NCBI GenBank assembly: GCA_946965045.2
Contig: OX337240.1
Coordinates: 372,001-436,000 of the forward strand
Source: Epithemia pelagica
Lineage: Eukaryota; Bacillariophyta; Bacillariophyceae; Surirellales; Surirellaceae
Reading direction: 5' to 3'
DNA length: 64,000 nt
The notes beneath the pieces are model-generated. The model did not search any database. It was not told where the DNA came from and saw only the letters and a program-made list of their open reading frames with translations. Below, one piece after another: positions 1 through 10,616 of this stretch (the first letter of the stretch is position 1; the number at the start of each line of letters is the position of its first letter). The position numbers and the translations under genes were made by a program.

Positions 1-1245
1 GAATATGTTGATCGCCTCCATGTGGTATGGAGCCTTTCTCTCCATTCAGTTTGTTTTGGTACTTTGTTTGGAATGGAAGCAACGGTGAGTTGTTGGTTTT
101 CCGTGAGTTGGGAGACTGTGATGGGTTTTTCTCATGCATTGGACTTCAATCAACCATTCTGTTGACATATGCACAGACGGATTGCCTGGTGTGTCGAGCC
201 CTTGGCGCATTTGCTCGTTGGTTTGACCGTCATGGCTGGAGCTGGGGCTCTGTACAGTGATGTATTTAATCCACTCCGTCACTTGCCAGGCTGGTGTTGG
301 TATGCGGATAATCCACCCTTTTGTTCCGATAACAATGAGAAACAATGCAATCGAGGAGACGATAACGAAATTTACAGCAACATTTTTTTCGATATTATTG
401 GGGCCTGGATAGTCATTATTATTTGCATGACATTGATTGTTCTCAAAGTTCGACAAGTGGAACGAAAACTGCTGCAATACACTTTTGAAAGCATCGCACC
501 GGCTTTCGGAGCTTCATGGCGACCACAAGGGAATCCTTCTCATGTTGCGTCGTTTACTCGCACCCGGGCCACGGCGTGGCAATCACTCTTGTAAATTGGA
601 GCCTTCTTTGTTGTATTTTTACCGCCCGTCATTCTCATGTTGCTTCCAGAGAACCCGGAAGATGGGGGGAAGAAGGAAAGAAGAGTCAGGTTCTTTTTTG
701 CGCTTTTGGTGAAAGTTTTTACTCCTCTGCTGGTGCGTGCTATGTGTCAGTCCCTTTCTTCTGTTGTCGGTGTGCTTGTGGTTTACCTGATACAACGGTT
801 CTCTTTTGGAACACAACAGGAACAGGGACTCACCCATGTTTTGTATATTTCTTTGATTCAGGGATTGTTCAATGCCATTATTTATTTCCGACGACGGTTT
901 GCCGACTTGATCAAGGATGGAAAAAGTTTGGCCTTTGTCAAACGTCTTCCAATGATTCGAGAATGGATCCAGAACAATAGGTCACAACGCAGTGATTCCA
1001 ATACAATGTCGAGCGACTCGAGGCCTCGGCCACCACCACAACAAGAGCAACAAGAACAACCAGTACAGGAAGATGATGGCGCAAGGTTGCAGGAGAATTC
1101 TTCACCAGTGGCCATTTCAGATCCTGTCCATACCACCACTGGTTGTGAGAATGGAGGAACGGCCTCTGTCAATGTCGCAGCGGACGATCCGCGTGGTGAC
1201 GACGTTTTGGCGACTTGCAATGAGAGACAGTGTACATCAAGCTGA
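1..1245 (+). pseudogene. GPCR A, copy 1: class-E-like seven-TM receptor, 5' end outside window, internal stop
   Basis: Three exons: <1-84, 177-732 and 862-1245, with introns 85-176 and 733-861 (both GT-AG). The spliced frame matches the receptors at 7.4-8.8, 28.4-30.1 and 32.2-33.5 kb: end of TM3, TM4, an extracellular loop with LPGWCWYADNPPFC, TM5 ending in VLKVRQVE, TM6 with LPPVIL, and TM7 with GLFNAIIYFRRRF, as in cAMP-receptor-like (class E) GPCRs. At 592-594 the codon that is Tyr (LLYIGAFF) in the paralogues is TAA, so translation would stop before TM6 although the downstream frame stays open to 1245. The C-tail is rich in Gln, Pro and acidic residues. The same stop is in the second copy, so it predates the duplication. 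A truncated five-TM product cannot be excluded, but pseudogene is the simpler call. Confidence 0.75.
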
Positions 1246-1421
1246 CCGGGTTGAATCACAAAGACCATTCTGAACTGATTGGATTCTAGATTTTATAGGA
1301 GTGAGATATCCACAGCAAGAGAAAGCACAAAACTGGTGGTATCCTTTCGCAAAAGGCCAACACCCAAACGCCCGCATGGCAGAGAAAAAGAGAGAGACAG
1401 AGAGAGAGAGACACGGAGGGT

Positions 1422-3437
1422 TCATTCTTGGATCCCAGCGGCTTCCGCAAATTCCACTTCCACCAATGAGAACCGTCCCAGGCTCGTCTGATTCAGCAGT
1501 TGCCGAGCGTTGACAGAAGCTGGAAGTTCGACATAGAGCTCCAACAGGTTGTTGTTGTTGTTGTGGGTGTCATTGTCTTTGGTACTACTTCTACTACCTG
1601 TTTTTGCTTCCAAGCCCTCCACAATGCGAACAAGACCCGACTGGATTCCCAATGCCTCTCCCATGGCAGTCAAAATCTCCCATTCCATGGCGAGATTGAT
1701 TTCTTCTTGTTCCACTTCGTGTTGCAACCGAATCCATAGTCCTTGAGGACGAGGGAAAATGAGGCCGGTCTGTTCCAGTTGGTCGACATGGGTGCCTACA
1801 GGGAGCTGTTGACAAATGCTTCGATCTTCCAGAGAGGATGGAAATCCAATCCTGGACGTTGTATCGGTTCCGTAGGGTTGTCCGTCTTTGAAAAACGTGA
1901 CGATACCTTGGAGAAGATTGTCCAAGACATGACCCAGCCAATATCCTTGTGGATTGCTCGCATGAAGCATTTGTTCTTGTCGTGAAATCAAGTAATGGGG
2001 TACCACACATTTGTTGAGATTGGCAGGGAAGGGTTCTCCCTCGGGCTCACAAACGGCACGAAACATGCATTGATTGCCACCGCGGGAACCGAGAAGGTAG
2101 GCCATTTGCCCAACGTTCATGGTATTTTGCATAATGGAATCTGTTTCGGTGGTGACCAGTTGCCAGCCCTCGGTCGGTTGTGACGAGGTGGACAAACCCA
2201 GTGTCCGGAGGGCCAATTGTCCAAACGTGTGCACGGGCAAGACATTTTGGAGTCGTCCCATACAGTATCCACCGGACCCGTTGGCAATGTCATCAAAACA
2301 TTGAGGATCGCCAGAAATGACCACTTGTTCGAGTGGAATTCGCAGCAAGGGCCAGAGTTTCGTGGGATGTTCACCGAGCAAATAGGCAATGCGTCGGACA
2401 ATTTAATAAATGCTGAAATACTTTTCTTCTTCGGACAGCGCATTCAGTGATTTGAATTGATCATTTCCCAGAAGCGGTTGAAGAAGGAGAACCAAATTGT
2501 CAAATGTCACGTCCAGTGGTAAGGCTTCGGCCCCAAGTAAGCCACTTGCTCCCTTGGCCAGCGCTTGGGAGGCATAACCCTCTTGTTCACCTCCAGCGGC
2601 TTGACAGGAGACAAATTCCAGGTCCCTGTCACGAAAGGAGGCTCCAAAGAGTGGATTCAACAAAAAGATGCGTTGATTGAGACCGGCCGGACCAGTATTG
2701 ACGGCAAACGTCGCGAGAGGAGCACCCATGGATAGTCCCACGGCAAATACCTTTTGATATCCTTGTCTACAGACTTCATCGATCACAATGTCATTGATAG
2801 TGGCTACCCAGTCGACAAATGCTTGACGAGTCGTGGGCATGCGCTCGTCGCTTCGAGATATTCCTGCGCATTGGTTGGGAATGATACGAAACGGCTCATT
2901 TTTGATACATTCTCCAGGTTTGAATCCATGACCAGGAAGCAAGGGTACCATAACATCAAAACCGTTCTGGAGGGCCACCTCGACAAGGGCATCGGCCGTG
3001 TTTGGACAGGAGGAAAAGCCATGAAAGACAACAATCAAGCCTTGGTGTTGTAATGTCGTGGACGAAGGTCGTTCCGTAGTTTGGTAAAATCTGGGCCAAG
3101 AAGGGGGTTGAATCTCATCTAAAGGGGGAAGCGCACAAATCCACTCTTGCCATTTCGTTAATCTGTTGTCTGAATCACAAATGGTTTGATCAGGGGTGGT
3201 ATATTGTGGTGGTGGTTGTTGGTTTGGGTCGGAATGATCAATGGTCCCACAGAGACTGGTCCGGAAGTCCTCTACCTTGCGTTCTCCTTTCAGTTCCAAA
3301 GATACGGTAGAGTTGGAACGGCGACCAAGACGAATTGCACCGACAGAGGACTCTACCGCCCACAGGGAAAGGAAGAATATCCACAAGAAACAACGTAAAG
3401 TTGCATGGGCTGCTCGAACCTTCGTTGTCTTCATCAT
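1422..3437 (-). pseudogene. Secreted alpha/beta hydrolase, copy 1, disrupted by one nonsense codon
   Basis: Near-identical to the intact 671-residue gene at 25375-27390. The codon at 2405-2403, TAT in copy 2 (FSIYY), is TAA here, splitting the frame into 344 residues (2403-3437) and a downstream remainder (1422-2402). The N-terminal part keeps the signal peptide, the HGF oxyanion loop and the GLSMG nucleophile elbow, but the large C-terminal half is lost, so a functional product is doubtful. The gene is convergent with GPCR A, with about 175 bp between the two stop codons. Confidence 0.85.
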
Positions 3438-4479
3438 TGTTTGATGTTAAGTTTAGGATAAAATGAGAACACCTTGCACGGCCGCGTTCCCATGAAGAAG
3501 AGGAAAAGAAGAGAAAGTATTGGCGACCTCAAAAAGTGGGGCTCTGACGTCGTTCATCAGACCGCCACGCGTTAAGAGAATCGACGAAGACCGTTAAGCG
3601 TGCGTTACGATGTTTATTAAACGAGACTGCACTCGTACTCGTGTATTGTATGATTGTAGATTAGGAGTTTTTTATTGTACTGGTAGGCTCTGCAATTGTC
3701 CCAGTGTCGGAATCTTGCGCGCACGTCGAGCTTCCGCGTCCACGTTCTCTTCCAACCTAAAACCTAAACCAACCGCTGCGACTAGGTACTACTCGACACG
3801 GACACGATAGAGTGGAACGAACGCCGACACCAACGGCCAATGGAAGGAACTACGCTCAAACCTAACAGTCATTCGAAAGGATCGTTGGAGCGTCACAAAA
3901 CGAAGAACCACAACTGACGAAAAGTGCCCGTGCCAAAAATCTTTCTGTCGTCATGCCAGAGGTGGGCAAAGGCGTCCCGGCAGAACGGAACAAACTGCAA
4001 TGGCGCTCTGATGCTAGATTGATCGAGGTAGGGTTGTGTATCTCGTCTTTTCTTGAGTGTCATGGTACCGTCAGCTTCGTGGAACAGTGGAAACTCAAGC
4101 ATACCGCGGAGCCGACATGATTTCTAGAGACACGTGTCAGTCCAGGATGGATGAAAGTACACCCAAAACCTGATGCCCACTCTAGATATACCCTGTTACA
4201 CATGAGTTTGACAGAAGAGTCGGGAGAAGGAGGATTTTCACAAGCCACCATCAAATGTGGAAGATGGATTGCGGCTCCTAATCTGCAGAAACCCAAGTCC
4301 ATCCGAAAAAAACCAACTCTCCCATTGGATGATTCTCATTCATTGCATGTCAGATGAAAGACCTTGCCGTGTCCGAGTCATATATCCCTCAATCAACCCA
4401 TAAATCGTCTACACCAAAAGAAGATTGCTCTTGATTTTCATCCTCAAGATTGCTCTTGAATTTCATTCGACCCTTGTGA
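3438..4479. other. Intergenic, upstream of hydrolase copy 1
   Basis: No gene is supported here. The stretch lies between the hydrolase start (minus strand) and the 3' end of GPCR B (minus strand) and is duplicated at 27391-28432. Short open frames of 60-80 codons have no recognisable motif. It should contain the hydrolase promoter, but no clear promoter element stands out. Confidence 0.6.
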
Positions 4480-5899
4480 TTATGGTGGTTCCGAATCCAT
4501 CCTGTCCTCCTCACCGTCGTCCCCCGTCACGGGTTCCGTTCCGTGAACAGTGTCGTTGCCAGTGGTCAATTCGTCGTCACCACTGGGATGGTCGGATGGG
4601 GGCAATGATTTGGTAGAGCCTGCTGGAACATTGTCGCTGGTAGTATTCCCTGAACTCTCACTCCCACTACCATTCGCAGTGGCGGTATGCACAGGATCCG
4701 AAATGGCCACTTGTGGAGTGGACATGGTCGTGTGCTGCAGCCTACCTCCATCCTCTTCCTCTCCTGCTGATGCTGCTGGTTGTCGTCGTCTCGAGTGACT
4801 CGCCGTGGTATTGGAATGACTGCGTTGTGACTTGTTGTGGATCCATTCTCCAAGGACTGGAAGACGTTGGACAAAGGCAAGGCTTTTCCCATCCTTGATC
4901 AAGTCAGCAAACCGTCGTCGGAAATAAATAATGGCATTGAACAATCCCTGCATCGCAAACAAGCGTTTTGCAACACGAGAGATCGAGAGAACGAGAGAGA
5001 GACAGTTGTCAGTCGTGTTTCAATGGTTGCAGCATTGATCACCGTCCGCACAGATCGACACACATAGATACACACGAACCTGCAGGGGAGTAAAGACCTT
5101 GACCAAAACGGCCAAAAAGAACCGGAGTCCTCTTCCATCCTTGCCACCGTCTGGGTTATCGGGCAGCAACTCGAGAATGACGGGCGGTAAAAACACGACA
5201 AAAAAGGCACCAATGTACAAGAGGGATTGCCATGCCGTGGCGCGGGTCCGCGTAAAGGATGCTGCTGCATGGTGAGCCGCATGAGAGGTATTTGCAGTCG
5301 CTCCTCCTTGCCCGGTAGCACTGGAAGTATGGGGTTGCACCGTGTATTGCAGTAGCTTTTGTTCCACTTGTCGAACTTTGAGGACAATCAATGTCATGCA
5401 AATGATAATGACGATCCAGGCTCCAATAATGTTGGCGGAAATGCTGTTGTAGTTTTCATAGTCTTGTCCACGTTGACATTGCTGGTTATCTTTATTACCA
5501 GCACAAAAGGGTGGATTGTCCGAATACCAACACCATCCAGGCAAGTCACGAAGTGGATTGAACACGTCATTGGTCAGACCCCCCACCGATGTACCGACGC
5601 TCAAGGCAACCAGCAAGTGCGCCAAGGGCTCGACACACCAGGCAATGCGTCTGCGCAGAGTCGAGAGAGAGAACCATACAAAATGAGATACAACAGCACC
5701 ACATGTATTTTCTGGCCTCCTCATTGTGGCTACTGGCGTACAACACAACAACACTCACCGTTGCTTCCATTCGAAATGAAGTACCAAAACAAACTGAATG
5801 GCCAAAAAGGCTGCATACCACATGGAGGTAACCAACAGGTTCAAGAAAAAGCCCATGGCTTCGCAAGTTCCATTGGTTCCTTGTCCACTCCGACCATAG
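4480..5899 (-). pseudogene. GPCR B, copy 1: receptor truncated in exon 1 by the duplication edge
   Basis: Exon 3 is 4480-4947, exon 2 is 5080-5650 and the partial exon 1 is 5759-5899 (all minus strand), with intron boundaries identical to the complete copy at 28433-30094. TM3 to TM7 and the acidic, Ser/Thr-rich C-tail are intact. Sequence for the N-terminus, TM1 and TM2 is missing, because at 5899/5900 it changes to an unrelated hydrolase fragment on the opposite strand. No start codon or promoter of its own is visible. Confidence 0.85.
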
Positions 5900-5900
5900 C

Positions 5901-6493
5901 TTTCCAGCGGTTCTCAATACATGTATGGTGCCCCACTACTTGTTTTCTCGTCGTGAAGCTACACTTCACAAACAGAGCATCGACGCGGGAGAAGGAGGAT
6001 TATGGCTTGGCAATACCATTGATGGTCTTGTCGAAGGTATGGCCATGTTCTTCAAGAATGGAGTGGCGTATGGAACAGATACATCCGGCAGAGAATTTCC
6101 GTCGGTTCTGAAGATCGAAGCATTTGTCAACTTCTCCCCGTAGGCGCGGGCGTGGACGTTCTGGAGGAAAGCGGTCTCATCTTGAGCCGTCCACAAGGTT
6201 TGTGGTGTTGGTTCGAACGCGAACGATTCATGGCAGGGTTCCACGAATATACCGAATTGTTGGTTGTGCATGCCATTGAAAAAGAGGTGGGCGTCAAAAA
6301 GGGACAAGTTCATGTCGTTGAGGGCTTTGCCGGACTGAACGGTACCGGCAATCCCTGGGTGTACATTGAAGTTCCAAAGGAAGCAAATTACCGGCGGCTC
6401 ACAGAGATTTCGAGCATTGCGGGTTTCCCACTCGCTGGAGTGGAAATTGCAGGAGAAGTGGCCCCCATCAGTAAGATACAGCGAATTCACTAG
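5901..6493 (+). pseudogene. C-terminal fragment of a second alpha/beta hydrolase paralogue
   Basis: The plus strand begins directly at the duplication junction in a frame reading PAVLNTCMVPHYLFSRRE, aligning with the last third of the hydrolase at 25375-27390 (NKCVVPHYLISRQE). Shared blocks include the GTDT, SRPQGLW and VHVVEGF regions. A one-base deletion near 6107 shifts the frame (stop at about 6141), and the homology resumes in another frame at about 6150, ending at 6493. It diverges clearly from the duplicated hydrolase, so it is an older paralogue, not part of the recent duplication. The catalytic Ser region is absent. Confidence 0.8.
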
Positions 6494-6915
6494 CTTGCGT
6501 TCTTGTTCTGGAACGCGGAATCAAATTTTGTGATCATGCCGTTGGATACACCGAGAGCTTTGGATAGACCGACAGATAGCCTTCCTTTAAACTATGGTAC
6601 CTGGAAGTAGGCGATCCACCAGTTCGGGGCCATCCGCAAACCATAGGTGAACTGATTGGACAAGACGGCTTATAGGCTCCATAATTTCAATGGGCTATAT
6701 AGTAGGACGGCAGACTTTCAATATCTTGAAGCTCTAGAAGGGTCCCTTGTTTCACAAAACCAGAAAAGCAATCATATTGTACTGCCAACAGGCATGTACT
6801 GCCAACAGACATGGTCATGTCACACCGTCAATGTCATCGAGTACACTCTCTCACTTTTCATGTATAGCAGATGAGTTCGAGGTTTTGAACATGGTTCTTG
6901 ACATGCATGATAGCG
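6494..6915. other. Intergenic, no gene seen
   Basis: Nothing coding is recognised. A short direct repeat of about 17 bp (TGTACTGCCAACAG unit) occurs twice at about 6778-6811. Confidence 0.5.
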
Positions 6916-7395
6916 TCATTCTTCCCTTGCGGGAATACTTTCTGTCGGGAGGTCCGTGTTGTGATGATTGTCGTCACCATCACGGATACTTATTTCCCGC
7001 TCATGGCATTCTACCACCACGTTGGCGTCCGCTAGTTGCGACAAAACGCACGACTCCATAGTGGCCTCACGCCGTGATGTTTCTTGGTTTGTGGAATGTT
7101 GTTGACCCTCCTCGTCATTGTAGCATTCGTTGGACGAGCACGACGATTCCTCATCTTGTTCTATGCGCCCACCAACGGTATGGGCCCGAGCATCCAATGG
7201 TGTATGACTCACAACTGCAAAACTTGGTGTGATGGTAAAAGAGGTTCTCGGTGCAGTCTCGGGTAGTGAATGGGAAGTTGCACTCCTTTCTGTCTCATTC
7301 TTCTCTCCACTCGAACTGTCCGGCGTAGTAGTTTTTGTCGTCGTCGTTAGAACAGCCATGGATGTGATGGTCTCGGGTGGATGATTTGGTGTCAT
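6916..7395 (-). CDS. Possible out-of-frame C-tail of GPCR C, or a separate small ORF
   Basis: An open frame of 159 codons begins with an ATG overlapping the stop of GPCR C (ATATGACACC; the TGA stop and the ATG share bases). Its composition is Ser/Thr/Glu/Asp-rich with PETITS-like stretches, similar in style to the cytoplasmic tails of the other receptors in this cluster but without alignable motifs. A one-base frameshift in the receptor tail would explain it as a lost extension of GPCR C. It could equally be chance. No domain is recognisable. Confidence 0.25.
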   Translation of the reverse strand: MTPNHPPETITSMAVLTTTTKTTTPDSSSGEKNETERSATSHSLPETAPRTSFTITPSFAVVSHTPLDARAHTVGGRIEQDEESSCSSNECYNDEEGQQHSTNQETSRREATMESCVLSQLADANVVVECHEREISIRDGDDNHHNTDLPTESIPAREE

Positions 7396-8819
7396 ATAGG
7401 GTCCTCCTCTATTGCAGTACCAACCTCCGAGTTGCCAACAGTCGTATTCTCAAGAGTCACTACCGGAACGTCAGTAATACTGGTGATGTTAAGCGTTCCT
7501 CCGCCATTTCTCGGTCGTCCTTCGGCCGCTCCTCGTCGTCGCAAGGACGCTGCCGTTCGTTTGGCGACTCGCTGTTCAATGAATGGTCCAAACAATGGAA
7601 GTCGCCGCAAAAAGGCCAGACTCTTGCCATCTTGAATCAGAGTGTCAAACGTTCCTCGAAAATACAAAATGGCATTGAAAAATCCCTGCAATAACAACAA
7701 AGTGTGATTCCAGTCTTTGGCACACAATAGTACAAACCGCCACCCAAACCAGGCCCTAGATACATACCTGCATGGGTGTAAATGTCTTGACCAAGAGAGC
7801 CAACAAGAATTGCAAACTTTGTTGGTCCGTGGCATTGTCCCGATTGTCGGGCTGTGCATAGGAAATAATGGGTGGTGCATAGGTAATGAAAAAGGCGGCA
7901 GTATACCACAATCCTTGCACAGCCGTCGCCTTGGTGCGAACATAATTGGGTGATGATTCGTTCGAATTGGCCGTCACGGCGTATCGGTGCAAATTCCGTT
8001 CAATCTGTCGAACCTTGTGCACAATCAAAATCATGCACACAATAATCACAGCCCAGGCGGCAATGACCAAAAACACGACACTGCTGTAGGCTTTGAAATT
8101 GCTCCCTCGAACGCACGTTGTGCTATTCGAATTGTTGTTGTTGTTGTTCTCGTCATCTTCCACGCAAAAGGGAGGATTGTCCGAGAACCAACACCATCCG
8201 GGCAAGTCACGTACTGGATTAAAGACATCGTCGGCAATGCCAGCAATACCATAGGCCAGCGGCGTGGCAATACTCCAACCATGAACCAGAGGTTCAAAGT
8301 GGTAGGCAATTTTCCTAATAGGTACGTTGTAGAAGCGAAAAGATTGTCAGTGACTCATGGGGGGTGGGGGTGGGGGTGGGGGGAATGGTAATCTACAGAG
8401 AGACGACTTCCCCTCCCTTCACTAACAGGCACGTACCGGTCCTTCCATTCCCAGCGCAACAAGAGGACAAACTGAATGGCCAAAAAGGTGGAATACCAAA
8501 TCGTACCAACATAGAGAGTCAAGAAAAAACCCGATGCTTCACACGTGGCCACGTGGCCTCGTCCACTTCGTCCATAGGCATAATCGGTAGGAACGGCCCA
8601 GGGTCCCAAAATGATCATGGCCAAGGAGGTGATGAGATTCAAGACACTGAGGGCCAACATGATGCGTTGATACACTTGTTGCAACAAGGTTCGGCGGTCA
8701 AACCAAATGGCCCACAGGGTCAAGTCGGCACCCACCACCGATAGAGGTGCCGTAAAGTAGGGAAGAAAGGCCAATACATCTTCTTGTGTTTCGTTGTACA
8801 AGGGGTCTGGATCGGTCAT
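7392..8819 (-). CDS. GPCR C: class-E-like (cAMP-receptor-like) seven-TM receptor
   Basis: Exon 1 is 8819-8437, exon 2 is 8314-7768 and exon 3 is 7685-7392, joined by two GT-AG introns at the same positions and phases as the other receptors; about 407 residues. The start is the ATG of MTDPDPLYNETQ, aligned with the starts of receptors A, B and D. TM1 and TM2 precede the GPWAVP..YGRSGRG loop. The TM3 region has the family pattern C-x3-GF-x(n)-W. ECL2 carries LPGWCWFSDNPPFC, with Cys able to pair with TM3. TM5 is followed by HKVRQIE, then TM6 and TM7 with GFFNAILYFRG. It probably couples to heterotrimeric G proteins at the plasma membrane; the ligand is unknown. It is the most divergent intact member of the cluster. 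The tail ends at EEDPI, followed by an overlapping ORF. Confidence 0.85.
8359..8383 (+). repeat. G-run cluster in intron 1 of GPCR C
   Basis: Four runs of 5-6 G separated by single T residues, a perfect G-quadruplex consensus. It lies in intron 1 of GPCR C, with the G-rich strand being the non-mRNA strand. Confidence 0.8.
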
Positions 8820-9827
8820 GGATCGTCGTGAAAGAGGAACGCAGTAGTTTGGTTGTTAGTGCCAGAGTGCTTCTCTGTGGCGGGAGAAACAGTGGAATAG
8901 GAGATAGCCGAAAGGAAGTGTTCGTCGTCGAGTTTTAGGAACTCTCTCTCTTTCGTCGAGACACACTGCATGCACCCCTTGCTTGCCTCCTTCTTACAAC
9001 ACAACAAATGTAGTGGTGGGAGCTGGGAATAACTCGCTCTTGGTCGACACACCTTATGGTGTCTGTTGTCTTGTCTTTTTTGTCTTGATGGTTCGAATTT
9101 GTAACACCAAAAAGACACCAAGGCCCAAAGGAAGGTTGATGTGTGACACTCTTTGGATTATGAGGGCCATTCAAACAGCTGTCCAAATAATTCGACTGAG
9201 TTCAGAATGAACGTGTCGGGTAAGCCGGCAGGCTAAGGGGGTCTGGGGGTGGGAAAACAACAAAGACTAGATAAAATTTTTTTAGCTCAAGAGTCGAAAT
9301 TCAGTACTTTTCACCAAAAGCTTCCCACGTTAGGCAGAAAACGCCGGGCCAACCCCTATTCAAAACCATTCAGCCCCGATGAAAAACAATGATCGAAGAA
9401 CGGTCATGCATTGTTTTATCAATCCATTAAATAGAAACCATTTCACCACGCTGTTCCACGTCAGAATCTCGTCTGTTTTATCAATCCATTAATAAACTCA
9501 TTTTTTCACCACGCTGTTCCACGTCAGAATCACGCCCAACGAACCAACCCACGAAACATCCCCCCACGCCATATGGATTTTAGCAACTTTGTCACTAACA
9601 CCTAGCCAAACATAGAAGCTGAAGACCTAGACTTGTAGAAATGCATCCGAAGGCAACACAAATTGGAGTAAGATCCCCCCAGACATAGGCATTCTTAGTA
9701 AGAATCTGGCGTGCCGACGAAAAATCGTACAGTATTAGCATACTAAAGTTTTTTTAGAATATAGGCGGGATTACGTTTCTACAACCGATCGTACCCATTC
9801 ACTCTCTCCGTTCCTCGTACTTTCCGA
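8820..9827. other. Intergenic, upstream of GPCR C
   Basis: No gene is recognised. It presumably holds the GPCR C promoter on the left and the 3' flank of the next minus-strand gene on the right. The only clear structure is the tandem repeat at 9412-9534. Confidence 0.5.
9412..9534. repeat. Two-copy tandem repeat, about 62 bp per unit
   Basis: The unit begins TGTTTTATCAATCCATTAA and ends CACGCTGTTCCACGTCAGAATC. Copies start at 9412 and 9474, with a few differences in the middle of the unit. This lies 1.3 kb from the nearest coding start and has no known function. Confidence 0.85.
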
Positions 9828-10616
9828 TTAGACGAGATCCACACGCGGAAAATAGTTCAAGTACTGATGTTCCTGTACAACGGCATCCATCAATCCCACG
9901 TTAAATTCAAGCTCCAATGTCACGATAGCATTGTCGTCGAAAATCGTTTCAGCCACAGTCGCATTAATGCCCAATTGGTCGCTCGTCCCCGATTTTTTGA
10001 GAATCATGAAACCAGGGTCAACCCCCGGTAGGTAGGTCTTGTACAACTCAGCCATCACATCACGAATCTCCCAGAAACGATTAACATGAACAATCAACTC
10101 ACCCATCAAATTGTTGGTCTTGACACGGCAAGGGAGCCAGTCGTGAGATGGACTACCAAACGTGACAGGGCGTTGAATACCAGACGGAAAGCGAATACGA
10201 AATCCTCCCTCAATCGTCGACAACTTGTCAATCGGAAAGGGCCTGGACGTAGTAGGCGGACGAAAATAGATCCTGTAGCTACCCTTCAATACCAAATCTT
10301 GCTCAACCGTAGGCAATCCCCAGCTGTGTCCCTCACTCGAATCCACTGACCACCGAACTCGCATGATTCGTCCGTCATGACCAAGAGACTCACCACCATC
10401 GATCACCTGGTTTGTCTGTTCATCTGCCAAGCCAATCAAAGTTTCTGGAACCTCCAACGCTTCGGAAACGCGAAGCCGAATGACGTCGAGTGGAGTGTCT
10501 TGCATGCACATTGCACCGAATCCCCACGTCGGCGAAACTTTAACAATAAACTGCGCCATCTCGTCGTCGGCCCCAACAACGAAGTGCCGCGACGGCAAAA
10601 CAACCAACTGAACCAT
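9828..10616 (-). CDS. Hypothetical protein with possible repeated beta-grasp (ubiquitin-like) segments
   Basis: About 262 residues from the ATG at 10616 (MVQLVVLPSRHFVV). The open frame extends a little upstream, but only with a GTG. Near the N-terminus, after FIVKVSPTWGFG, the pattern LDVIRLRVSEALEVPE, then a short DGG turn and a strand IMRVRW resembles a ubiquitin-like fold. A second similar pattern lies near the C-terminus (VMAELYKTYLPGVDPGFMIL, then VTLELEF). There is no signal peptide or membrane segment. It is divergent from the plus-strand gene starting at 10897, which has the same type of segment, so the two may be related and share a roughly 280-bp bidirectional promoter region. The family is not recognised; the fold is inferred from pattern only. 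Confidence 0.5.
   Translation of the reverse strand: MVQLVVLPSRHFVVGADDEMAQFIVKVSPTWGFGAMCMQDTPLDVIRLRVSEALEVPETLIGLADEQTNQVIDGGESLGHDGRIMRVRWSVDSSEGHSWGLPTVEQDLVLKGSYRIYFRPPTTSRPFPIDKLSTIEGGFRIRFPSGIQRPVTFGSPSHDWLPCRVKTNNLMGELIVHVNRFWEIRDVMAELYKTYLPGVDPGFMILKKSGTSDQLGINATVAETIFDDNAIVTLELEFNVGLMDAVVQEHQYLNYFPRVDLV

Larger units (their letters stand above)
1..5899. repeat. Segmental duplication, copy 1 (extends left of window)
   Basis: Positions 1-5899 match 23955-29852 in the same orientation with only scattered substitutions. A one-base deletion in copy 2 near 24875 changes the offset from 23954 to 23953. Identity stops abruptly after the shared CCGACCATAG at 5899 / 29852, inside exon 1 of receptor B. 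The segment holds GPCR A, the alpha/beta hydrolase, and GPCR B. The left end of the duplication is not visible. Confidence 0.95.

Noticed and set aside
1594-2010. Open frames antisense or shifted to the hydrolase and receptors (for example 1594-2010, 2754-3053, 46-477 and their duplicates)
   Set aside because: They mirror codon bias of the real genes and show no independent domain, start context or splice sites.
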